The position numbers and the translations under genes were made by a program. The notes below the pieces were generated by a model. It did not search any database. It was not told the origin of the DNA and saw only the letters and a program-made list of their open reading frames with translations. Shown in pieces: positions 53,426 to 60,107 of a stretch of DNA of 64,000 nucleotides. The stretch covers positions 61,374-125,373 of the IMG/VR virus record IMGVR_UViG_3300031521_000018, one strand, 5' to 3'. How positions within the stretch are numbered: position 1 is the first letter of the stretch; every line of letters starts with the position of its first letter. This stretch comes from a virus.

Positions 53426-53436
53426 TATAAAAACTA

Positions 53437-53797
53437 ATGAATCATAATGGCTTATATGTTGCCAAATCTGATAGACACGGATTTGGCTGTTTTTCAAGTA
53501 AGAAAAATTAAAGTAGGTTCTAAAATAGTATGTAACGTTATAATAATTTCCAAATCTTACAACAATAATCAATATTTATTCCCTTGGAATTCCTCACTTA
53601 ATCAGGTAAGTATAGCATTATCAGAACTTTCATATTGTAATTCGTCATTTATAAGTCCTAATTTAAAAATACTCTCCATAGATAGGGATAAATTAACAAT
53701 GACTTTTAAATGTATAAAAAATATTGAATGTAAGTTCATCCCCACATTCAATATATTAAACGGTTTCAATGGTTTAATAAATCAAAAAAAATACTAA
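53437..53797 (+). pseudogene. SET-domain-like gene with a frameshift
   Basis: From ATG 53437 the frame reads LYVAKSDRHGFGCFSSKKN then stops. Shifting one base within the A-run AAGAAAAATTAA gives KIKVGSKIVCNVIIIS...YLFPWNSSLNQVSIALSELSYCNSS. Joined, these match the SET-like protein at 56979 (HGFGCFS ... TFPWNSALNQVSIVLSELTYCNAS). SET proteins are lysine methyltransferases. It may be broken, translated by frameshifting, or carry a sequencing error. Confidence 0.6.
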
Positions 53798-53800
53798 GTT

Positions 53801-54031
53801 ATGCTTGAATCTAAAACAAAGACAATAACTAAATTTATATTGATTATAAGTGGGGTAGAAGTACCTTTTACCACTAAGGAATTATGCATCAGAGTAGGGA
53901 TAATGGCATATAAAATAAACTCACAAGTAAAAATGATAGAAAGAATAACTATGTGGAATCTATCGGCTAAAGGTTCATCAATAATTATGGCAGATGATTT
54001 TGACAGGACAATACTTTTATATACTATTTGA
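53801..54031 (+). CDS. Hypothetical protein, 76 aa
   Basis: Not recognised. Begins MLESKTKTITKFILIISGVEVPFTTKEL, possibly a small HTH-like protein (ELCIRVGIMAYKINSQVKMI). Confidence 0.45.
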   Translation: MLESKTKTITKFILIISGVEVPFTTKELCIRVGIMAYKINSQVKMIERITMWNLSAKGSSIIMADDFDRTILLYTI

Positions 54032-54358
54032 ACTGACATATATCATAATTAAGTTAAAAGATGTTAAAGATATTCAGACTTGGTATTGTTATCTCTGTAT
54101 TAATAATTTTCAACTGACATAATAGTATATAATATATATCCCCCATATTGTCCATATATTTGACCTCTCTTACTATCTCTTTGAAACTTTTTGCCATATT
54201 CCTTGAACTCATTTCCTATCTCACTTACTGACATAACTTTAAAACTTTGAATTCAAGGGAAAGCCTCTGAGATATGTCTGATATTTCTCGGCAAATTTGG
54301 AATATTTCTGAATATCTCTTGGATACCTTTGGTGGTTTTCAAATATAAATGATAAACT
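54032..54358. other. Gene-free stretch with TGACATA words and inverted repeat arm
   Basis: Contains AACTGACATATAT and TCAACTGACATAATAG words like those upstream of early blocks 1 and 2, and GTTAAAAGATGTTAAAGAT-type repeats. ATTTCTCGGCAAATT (54282-54296) is the exact complement of AATTTGCCGAGAAAT at 54362-54376. No open frame or known RNA seen. Confidence 0.4.
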
Positions 54359-54517
54359 GATAATTTGCCGAGAAATGGTAAACACTAACCTAGTAACGAA
54401 AGTGAATGGAATGGTCTTAATGAATTGACATAGGCTGCAGGATGTACCTAATAAGTCGGAGGATATGGTTACTGTGGAGGCAAAAGCCCCTTGTAGGCTC
54501 AAGTCCTACAATTATCA
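54359..54517 (+). other. tRNA-like structure with expanded centre
   Basis: A perfect 7-bp acceptor (GATAATT with AATTATC), a T-arm GTAGG-CTCAAGT-CCTAC, discriminator A, a class-II-like variable stem (GGC-AAAA-GCC) and possible anticodon stem TAACC/GGTTA. The anticodon loop would hold about 76 nt instead of 7. Either a tRNA interrupted by an insertion or a decayed one. Confidence 0.35.
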
Positions 54518-54539
54518 CATTTAAAAAATATTTGAGTAT

Positions 54540-55244
54540 ATGGATAAAATGATTTTAGGTGATTGTATAACCGAAATGAAATTAATTAAAGACCACAGCG
54601 TAAATCTCGTACTTACTGACCCACCTTATGTTATATCTCGGAAAAATAACTTTAAAACCATGGGTAGGTCGGGAATAGATTTTGGAGATTGGGATAAGGA
54701 TTTTGATATGTTTTCATACATCGATGAAATACCTAGAATACTATCCAAGAATGGTTCTGTGATTATTTTTAATGATTGGAAAAACATCGGAGAGATTGCG
54801 AAATATTGCGAAAGTGTCGGATTAGTTATCAAAGACATGTTGAGATGGAAGAAAACTAATCCAATGCCTAGAAACAGAAATCGAAGATATATAACAGATT
54901 ATGAGGTTGCTATTTGGTGTACCAATAAAAAGGCTAAATGGGTTTTCAATAGTCAAAGTGAAAAATATCAAATACCTGAATTCAAAGGTGGACTTACCAA
55001 GAAAAGTGAAAAAGTAGGTCATATGACACAAAAACCCATTTGGCTAATCAAAGATATACTTTCAATTCACTCAGACGAGGGAGATGTAATTCTAGATATG
55101 TTTGCAGGTAGTGGTACAACAGGTGTAGCATGTTTGGAAATGGGAAGACATTTCATAATGATTGAAAAAGATGAATCAATGTTTACACTAATGAAACAGA
55201 GGATTGAGGAAAAACAGTTAGAAAAATCACTTAAAGTCTACTAA
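54540..55244 (+). CDS. DNA adenine/cytosine-N4 methyltransferase, beta class
   Basis: 234 residues. DPPY (27-30) comes first and FAGSGTTG near the C-terminus last, the beta-class order; TQKP precedes the SAM motif. It methylates an exocyclic amino group (N6-adenine most likely). No restriction gene is adjacent, so it is an orphan enzyme probably protecting phage DNA. Confidence 0.92.
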   Translation: MDKMILGDCITEMKLIKDHSVNLVLTDPPYVISRKNNFKTMGRSGIDFGDWDKDFDMFSYIDEIPRILSKNGSVIIFNDWKNIGEIAKYCESVGLVIKDMLRWKKTNPMPRNRNRRYITDYEVAIWCTNKKAKWVFNSQSEKYQIPEFKGGLTKKSEKVGHMTQKPIWLIKDILSIHSDEGDVILDMFAGSGTTGVACLEMGRHFIMIEKDESMFTLMKQRIEEKQLEKSLKVY

Positions 55245-55245
55245 T

Positions 55246-55527
55246 ATGATAACAGTAATCAGGAAAGATTATGAATCCATGAAAAGGAATTACGAAGCCT
55301 TTAAAAGTGCTGAAAAAATATTTAATAAACGTAAATCAAAGTTAAGTGAATCATTTCAACTTATATTACGTGATTGTGCTATCAGTAAAGACTATAAAAA
55401 GTTTAATATGGTATCCAAAGATTATATCGAAATACTTGGAGAATCCTACTCCATTTCCATAAATTCGATAGCAATTTTATATGGCATTGAATCCATGGTA
55501 AATTTATATATTACCAAAACACATTAA
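55246..55527 (+). CDS. Hypothetical protein, 93 aa
   Basis: Starts 1 nt after the methyltransferase stop. Basic helical N-terminus. Not recognised. Confidence 0.55.
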   Translation: MITVIRKDYESMKRNYEAFKSAEKIFNKRKSKLSESFQLILRDCAISKDYKKFNMVSKDYIEILGESYSISINSIAILYGIESMVNLYITKTH

Positions 55528-55532
55528 TATAT

Positions 55533-55724
55533 ATGAATGCACATTACAGAAATTACCAAATATTAGTTAATAATAAAACAATGCCTTTCTTTTTATCAGT
55601 AGAGGCGATAAGCACATATCATATTTCTGAAACAAAATCAAATTATATTTCTGAGCAAATAAAGTTAGGCGTAATTAAAGAGGATGATAATGTTGAATTT
55701 ATATTTAAATACTGTAATTCTTAA
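55533..55724 (+). CDS. Hypothetical protein, 63 aa
   Basis: Not recognised; ISTYHISETKSNYISEQIKLG suggests a small helical domain. Confidence 0.5.
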   Translation: MNAHYRNYQILVNNKTMPFFLSVEAISTYHISETKSNYISEQIKLGVIKEDDNVEFIFKYCNS

Positions 55725-55727
55725 ATT

Positions 55728-56012
55728 TTTATAATAGAAATAAGCAAAGACAACATTAATGAGGTTTATCAACCTCTATCAACCATTTTAAGAAATTGGG
55801 CTGTGGTTGAAAGTAGAATGAGAACGTTTGAAAACAATGCTAATTTATTAACTTTCCAACGTATATTCAAAGGAGATGCTGAAACATTATATATAAATTT
55901 CAGGCAAAGATGTAGTGGTAGATTCTTGGAACTCAAAACATTCTTAACCCAAGAACAGATAGATTTACTTATATTAAACATTTATGTGAATGAGGACATG
56001 TATTACAAATAA
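55728..56012 (+). CDS. Small gene lacking an ATG start
   Basis: The frame is open from the stop at 55722-55727 to TAA at 56012 and reads as protein throughout (KDNINEVYQPLSTILRNWAVVESRMRTFENN...), but the first canonical start is GTG at 55803, in mid-domain and without a leader. An AATTTTTATAATAGAA leader suggests the original start lay near 55730, perhaps ATA or a lost ATG. Confidence 0.45.
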   Translation, partial: FIIEISKDNINEVYQPLSTILRNWAVVESRMRTFENNANLLTFQRIFKGDAETLYINFRQRCSGRFLELKTFLTQEQIDLLILNIYVNEDMYYK

Positions 56013-56026
56013 AAAATATCAAAAAT

Positions 56027-56311
56027 ATGTATAAAACATCTTATAGCTCACAGCTGAATAATTGGAAAATAACTCTTAAATTGGATATACATGAACAAAA
56101 TATAGTCAATGATACCATAGAGCTTAAAGTTAGTATAATTGGCTGTGATTTCGAGGATAAATTAGCTATTTTGAACCTTAAAACAAGGGAACTGATATGC
56201 GAAGAAGTATTCTCAATGAAACCTTATATAGATAATAAACCTTTCAAGCAAACACGTAAATTTATAGTACCTATGGAAACTGTTAAACATATTAAATCAT
56301 ATTTATACTAA
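56027..56311 (+). CDS. Hypothetical protein, 94 aa
   Basis: Beta-rich (WKITLKLDIHEQN, IELKVSIIGCD). Not recognised. Confidence 0.55.
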   Translation: MYKTSYSSQLNNWKITLKLDIHEQNIVNDTIELKVSIIGCDFEDKLAILNLKTRELICEEVFSMKPYIDNKPFKQTRKFIVPMETVKHIKSYLY

Positions 56312-56313
56312 TT

Positions 56314-56685
56314 ATGAATATAACAGAACTAATTGCATTAAAGGTATCCAAGCTATCTGATATCTCGGAAATAGACAAGCTTATTGAAATTGAGGAAAAC
56401 AGAGAATACGATGAATATATTGGTAAATTCTATCAAATATCATCAACATCTATCACAAGAGTTGATAAGATTGATTATGTGGATGATTATAATATAAATT
56501 TCACAGGTTTACATGTGATGGGTGGAGCAGAATATACAGATGAATTTAGAATACATATTTCAGATAGCAATCATTTAAGTAGAAATGGCTCAAATCACGA
56601 AATCACTAAAGAACAGTTTATAAGTATAATGGAAAAATGGAAATTGGAACACACGAAATATATAATGGCTAAGTTGGACAAATAA
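56314..56685 (+). CDS. Hypothetical protein, 123 aa
   Basis: An N-terminal helix pair (SKLSDISEIDKLIEIEEN), then a beta domain (GKFYQISSTSITRVDKIDYVDDYNINFTGL). Not recognised. 2 nt after its neighbour. Confidence 0.55.
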   Translation: MNITELIALKVSKLSDISEIDKLIEIEENREYDEYIGKFYQISSTSITRVDKIDYVDDYNINFTGLHVMGGAEYTDEFRIHISDSNHLSRNGSNHEITKEQFISIMEKWKLEHTKYIMAKLDK

Positions 56686-56687
56686 AT

Positions 56688-56960
56688 ATGGCTGAAAAAT
56701 ATATTATCAAATGTACAAACAATTTTTACGTTGTAAAATACATATCATATACAAAAATTTACAAAGGCGTTATTAAATCTTGGAAATATGCCGATGAATT
56801 TAGTCCTGAGCTTGCACATAAATTTAATTTCAAACAGGCTGCGGAAAATATAACCAAACAATTGAACCTTATAAAGCTTGGCGTTTGTACTTATCAGGTT
56901 GTACCATATCTTAAACCTCGATATTATACAAAGAAACAAATTGATAATCTTTGCTACTGA
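56688..56960 (+). CDS. Hypothetical protein, 90 aa
   Basis: Basic, alpha/beta, with YIIKCTNNFYVVKYISYTKIYKG. Not recognised. Confidence 0.5.
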   Translation: MAEKYIIKCTNNFYVVKYISYTKIYKGVIKSWKYADEFSPELAHKFNFKQAAENITKQLNLIKLGVCTYQVVPYLKPRYYTKKQIDNLCY

Positions 56961-56978
56961 TATATAAAAATATTTAAA

Positions 56979-57236
56979 ATGTTATATATAAAAGAATCTA
57001 ATATACATGGATTTGGATGCTTTTCTAATGAATCTCATGATAAAGGTCACTTGATTACATGTAATGTTATTGTTATTCCTAAAGATAGCAATAATCATCA
57101 GTATACGTTTCCTTGGAATTCAGCACTTAATCAAGTCAGTATAGTATTATCAGAACTTACATATTGTAATGCCTCAAATGACCCAAATCTTGAAATATTA
57201 TATATTGACAAAGATAAGTTAACAACAACATTTTAA
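56979..57236 (+). CDS. SET-domain-like protein, short
   Basis: 85 residues. YIKESNIHGFGCFSNESHDKGHLI is a SET start (K-S-x-I-x-G-F-G-x-F), followed by YTFPWNSALNQVSIVLSELTYCNASNDPN, where catalytic NHSxxPN has become NAS..PN. It is a paralogue of the frameshifted gene at 53437. The chain ends early, so methyltransferase activity is doubtful. Confidence 0.6.
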   Translation: MLYIKESNIHGFGCFSNESHDKGHLITCNVIVIPKDSNNHQYTFPWNSALNQVSIVLSELTYCNASNDPNLEILYIDKDKLTTTF

Positions 57237-57251
57237 TAAAATGTAGAAACT

Positions 57252-57605
57252 ATGGCAACTCAAAGCAACACATTTGTAAGGAAATTTGGTAAAATGGCTA
57301 TTGTTATAACCGTTACCGATTGGAATGACTTCAAGGAATTGGAAAAATATTCTGAGAATGAAGACCCTGATTTTTTAATTTCTTCAATGACCCAAAATAG
57401 CATATATAGTAATGGTCAACCATCCATGCAACATAACCTGTTCACAGCAGAGGATATAACTGAGCAAACTAAAGGTCAAGGGTTGTCTGCCATACTTACA
57501 GGAGATTTGGTTGGTGGTTCAAAATACGATGGTGGATTTTGGTCGTATAAAAAATGTGGATTAACATACTCAGAAGAAGTTTCCCAACCAAAAATTACCG
57601 AATAA
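57252..57605 (+). CDS. Hypothetical protein, 117 aa
   Basis: An N-terminal VRKFGKMAIVITVTDW strand set, then a Gly-rich middle (LTGDLVGGSKYDGGFWSYKK). Not recognised. Confidence 0.5.
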   Translation: MATQSNTFVRKFGKMAIVITVTDWNDFKELEKYSENEDPDFLISSMTQNSIYSNGQPSMQHNLFTAEDITEQTKGQGLSAILTGDLVGGSKYDGGFWSYKKCGLTYSEEVSQPKITE

Positions 57606-57634
57606 TACCCCACCTTTGAAACCTCTTTGTATAT

Positions 57635-57647
57635 TAAATAATTAAAA
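57635..57647 (+). promoter_or_regulatory. Candidate late promoter motif
   Basis: TAAATAATTAAAA, 5 nt before the gene at 57653. Confidence 0.4.
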
Positions 57648-57652
57648 ACAAA

Positions 57653-58003
57653 ATGTATAACGCACCTGAGGACTTGGAAACCAATAGAATATATGAATCG
57701 GCTAAGCTGTCTAATGAATCTCAGAAAGTTGTGGAATTTCTGAGTACAGCTAATATGGATGAAATATTTGAATTCTATATTAGCTGTATGAACATAGACC
57801 ATGTTGATTTTGTAATCAAGGGTCATTATGGGCTTGGTCAAATTTCTACCATTTTAGATCACGTCAAAATTAGTAATGATTATTATTTTGGTGTCAACAA
57901 CGATGGTATGCTTTTTGAATGTATGTTCAAAGTGAAAGGTGAGGAATTTGAACTATATAAAATAACAAACGAGGGTTATAGATCAATAGAGGGTTTATTT
58001 TAA
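57653..58003 (+). CDS. Hypothetical protein, 116 aa
   Basis: Acidic alpha/beta protein; not recognised. It heads the second cluster of tagged genes behind a late-type motif. Confidence 0.55.
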   Translation: MYNAPEDLETNRIYESAKLSNESQKVVEFLSTANMDEIFEFYISCMNIDHVDFVIKGHYGLGQISTILDHVKISNDYYFGVNNDGMLFECMFKVKGEEFELYKITNEGYRSIEGLF

Positions 58004-58004
58004 T

Positions 58005-58280
58005 ATGAAAAAGCTTAAGATATTTGAATCGGGTGAATACAATACAATGTTGTTATTCCTAAAATCTGATAATTATAAACAATTAACATCATTAAAGAGA
58101 AATATTGTTTATAGTTATATTATGATTGAATCAGGTAAAATGACATTAGCCGATGTAGCCAAGAAATTAGATATTTCACTAAATTTGGCACGTGGTTGGG
58201 TTGAACATGGTATTGGATTATACTCTGAAAATAAAATAAATCCTGATATAATGTTCAAACCTCAAAACGCATTTATGTAA
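58005..58280 (+). CDS. Small tagged HTH-like protein, MKKLKIFE leader
   Basis: 91 residues. MKKLKIFESGE is followed by a helical domain with LADVAKKLDISLNLARGWVEHGIGLY, a plausible helix-turn-helix. The next gene is its paralogue without the tag. Shares 1 nt with that gene. Confidence 0.65.
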   Translation: MKKLKIFESGEYNTMLLFLKSDNYKQLTSLKRNIVYSYIMIESGKMTLADVAKKLDISLNLARGWVEHGIGLYSENKINPDIMFKPQNAFM

Positions 58281-58528
58281 TGGAAAATTCACAATTATTG
58301 TCATTTTTCGATACCAATGAATTCAGTAAGTTAACCACCTTGGAAAGGAATACAGTTTATTGTTACATAATGACTGAAACCAAGCAAATGACAACAGAAC
58401 AATTAGTTGGTAAATTTAATCAGAGTCCAAAATTAATAGAAAGTTGGACATATTATGGCAAAGGTCTTTACACAGATTATAAAAATAATAAAATAAATAT
58501 ACAATATGAAAAAGTCAAAAGTTTTTGA
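58280..58528 (+). CDS. Untagged paralogue of the preceding HTH-like protein
   Basis: 82 residues. FDTNEFSKLTTLERNTVYCYIMTETKQMTTEQLVGKFNQSPKLIESWTYYGKGLYTD aligns with LKSDNYKQLTSLKRNIVYSYIMIES...GWVEHGIGLYSE upstream. The MKKLKIFE leader is replaced by MENSQLLSF. A tandem duplication in which only one copy has the tag. Confidence 0.65.
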   Translation: MENSQLLSFFDTNEFSKLTTLERNTVYCYIMTETKQMTTEQLVGKFNQSPKLIESWTYYGKGLYTDYKNNKINIQYEKVKSF

Positions 58529-58862
58529 AAGCAAAATAAATGAATCAGTTATTGGAGATAATTGGCGTATATCAAGTGGTACAAATGCTGCTTTATCAAG
58601 TTTTGGATTCAATTTATCCGATAACATGAGAGAGGCAAAATTTCCTCAGTTGGAAAATACAGGTTCAAAGGATATGGCATCAGCTGTAGAAATAGTAATT
58701 ACAGGTGCTGAGGATAATGGAAAATCTGTTGCCAAAGCACTTAATGATTCAGGTCTTGGATATAACAATTGGAAAGTTAAATCTGATGATGGAAAAAAGA
58801 TTGAAATTACAAGTACTGATTCATCTGATAATACTTACTCAATAATACTTACCAAGAGATAA
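58506..58862 (+). CDS. Small tagged protein, MKKSKVFE variant
   Basis: 118 residues. MKKSKVFESKINES is followed by a Gly/Ser-rich alpha/beta domain (DMASAVEIVITGAEDNGKSVAKALND ... KKIEITSTD). Overlaps the previous gene by 23 nt. No family recognised. Confidence 0.6.
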   Translation: MKKSKVFESKINESVIGDNWRISSGTNAALSSFGFNLSDNMREAKFPQLENTGSKDMASAVEIVITGAEDNGKSVAKALNDSGLGYNNWKVKSDDGKKIEITSTDSSDNTYSIILTKR

Positions 58863-58880
58863 CCAATTAATTTTAAAGTT

Positions 58881-58976
58881 ATGCCAACAAAACAAACAGA
58901 AAGTATAGGGTGTCTTTACACCTTGTTAAAAATAGGGTTGTGTATAGTAATAATTGTATATTTAATAATACTTTAA
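58881..58976 (+). CDS. Tiny membrane protein, 31 aa
   Basis: ATG behind TTTTAAAGTT. One hydrophobic span (LLKIGLCIVIIVYLIIL) to the C-terminus. It fills the gap between neighbours, 4 nt before the next gene. Confidence 0.5.
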   Translation: MPTKQTESIGCLYTLLKIGLCIVIIVYLIIL

Positions 58977-58980
58977 AATT

Positions 58981-59370
58981 ATGAGAACAAAATTTACACT
59001 TATTTTATCTTTGATGTTATTAACATGTATAACTGTGTTCAGTCAAAATAAAGAGCCTAAAAATGTTTTGACTATATTATATCAAGCAAGTGATTCAGCT
59101 AAGCATCAGACTAACAGAGAATTAAAGGCTAACCGTTATACCAAAATGTTTTATCAGGCTGATTCAGCGTTTAATTTAGTTGTATCTAAAGAAAAACAGA
59201 TTGAACATTTTAAAAGTCAACTTAAGGTAGAGGACATTTATATTTATCATTTGGTTTATAATTCATGTAACATGTATCAGGATAGACTGCTATATTTACT
59301 TATAAATGACATGATTACAACAAGGGAATATTTATTCTTAATTCAAGCAAGTGAGGAACTGTCATTATGA
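58981..59370 (+). CDS. Exported protein, 129 aa
   Basis: A signal peptide (FTLILSLMLLTCITVFSQ, cleavage near residue 21) is followed by a helical mature part. No lipobox at the cleavage site. Function unknown. Overlaps the next ATG by 4 nt. Confidence 0.6.
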   Translation: MRTKFTLILSLMLLTCITVFSQNKEPKNVLTILYQASDSAKHQTNRELKANRYTKMFYQADSAFNLVVSKEKQIEHFKSQLKVEDIYIYHLVYNSCNMYQDRLLYLLINDMITTREYLFLIQASEELSL

Positions 59371-59609
59371 AAAAATCTAACACACTGAATAAACCTGTTA
59401 ATGAAAGTGTAAACATTTTCAAGGATTTCATAGATGGGATAAAATCGGATTTCAAGAATATAGGTACTGAATTTAAATCTGATTTAATAGCTATGTTTGA
59501 TGAAACAAAGGAAACAGGTAAGCAAATTCAAAAGGATGCACAGGAAATCATAGATGATGCATGCCTTAAATTGGAGGAACTTAAAAAAGGTTATCAGGAT
59601 AAATTATAA
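59367..59609 (+). CDS. Small helical protein, MKKSNTLNKPVNES leader
   Basis: 80 residues. Amphipathic helices (IFKDFIDGIKSDFKNIGTEFKSDL, then EETKETGKQIQKDAQEIIDDA). The MKK...NES leader recalls the tag family but lacks IFE. Apolipoprotein-like or coiled coil; not recognised. Confidence 0.55.
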   Translation: MKKSNTLNKPVNESVNIFKDFIDGIKSDFKNIGTEFKSDLIAMFDETKETGKQIQKDAQEIIDDACLKLEELKKGYQDKL

Positions 59610-59619
59610 ATAATTAAAA
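59605..59619 (+). promoter_or_regulatory. Candidate late promoter with exact TATAAATA
   Basis: TATAAATAATTAAAA, 2 nt before the start codon region of the tagged gene at 59622. Spacing is short for a promoter, so it may instead be part of the translation leader. Confidence 0.35.
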
Positions 59620-59621
59620 AT

Positions 59622-59861
59622 ATGAAAAAGTTAAAAATTTTTGAGGCTAATATACCATCAGGTACAGATAAAAATATCAATATCTTTGAGGATATGACTA
59701 TGGAACAGGTTGAATCTGAACTTAAGGGTGAAGAACTTAAAACATTTAACTCATTGGTAAGATTAGGTGATAGCATTGATCTAGCATATAAAACAGTTAT
59801 TACCGACAGAGAAAATGAGGCTAAAAGGAACTCACAAGATAAACTACCATATGAGGGTTAA
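59622..59861 (+). CDS. Small tagged protein, MKKLKIFE leader
   Basis: 79 residues. MKKLKIFEANIPSG then acidic helices (MTMEQVESELKGEELKTFNSLVRLGD). No family recognised. The leader is identical in protein to those at 16539, 16806, 17058 and 58005 but uses different codons. Confidence 0.65.
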   Translation: MKKLKIFEANIPSGTDKNINIFEDMTMEQVESELKGEELKTFNSLVRLGDSIDLAYKTVITDRENEAKRNSQDKLPYEG

Positions 59862-59958
59862 AATAAATAACGTGCATAATAGTTTAGTTTATAAATATTA
59901 AGAATTGGAAATGTCAGTAAAGTAGTAACCATTGCGATAATGTAAAAACTACAACATG

Positions 59959-59994
59959 AAAGAAGCCACCAAGTTAATCCTTGATGGTTTCTTT
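59959..59994. terminator. Hairpin terminator, possibly bidirectional
   Basis: AAAGAAGCCACCAAG pairs with CTTGATGGTTTCTTT over a 6-nt loop with one mismatch and one G-U. A-run on one side, T-run on the other. It lies between the plus-strand cluster and the minus-strand tail gene. Confidence 0.7.
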
Positions 59995-60012
59995 GTATTA
60001 AAATGATTCTTT

Positions 60013-60077
60013 GTTATGCTGATACCACAAAAATGGTCAAAGTGCAAGGAAAGTATATCGTCTGTAGCCGTGAATAT
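60013..60077 (+). repeat. 65-nt conserved non-coding element, copy B
   Basis: Gap-free match to 15534-15598 (about 47 of 65 identical). Here it lies downstream of the last plus-strand gene and 30 nt from the end of the minus-strand tail gene. Unrecognised. Confidence 0.5.
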
Positions 60078-60107
60078 ATTCTTAACTTTTTCATGTGCTT
60101 TACCGTA

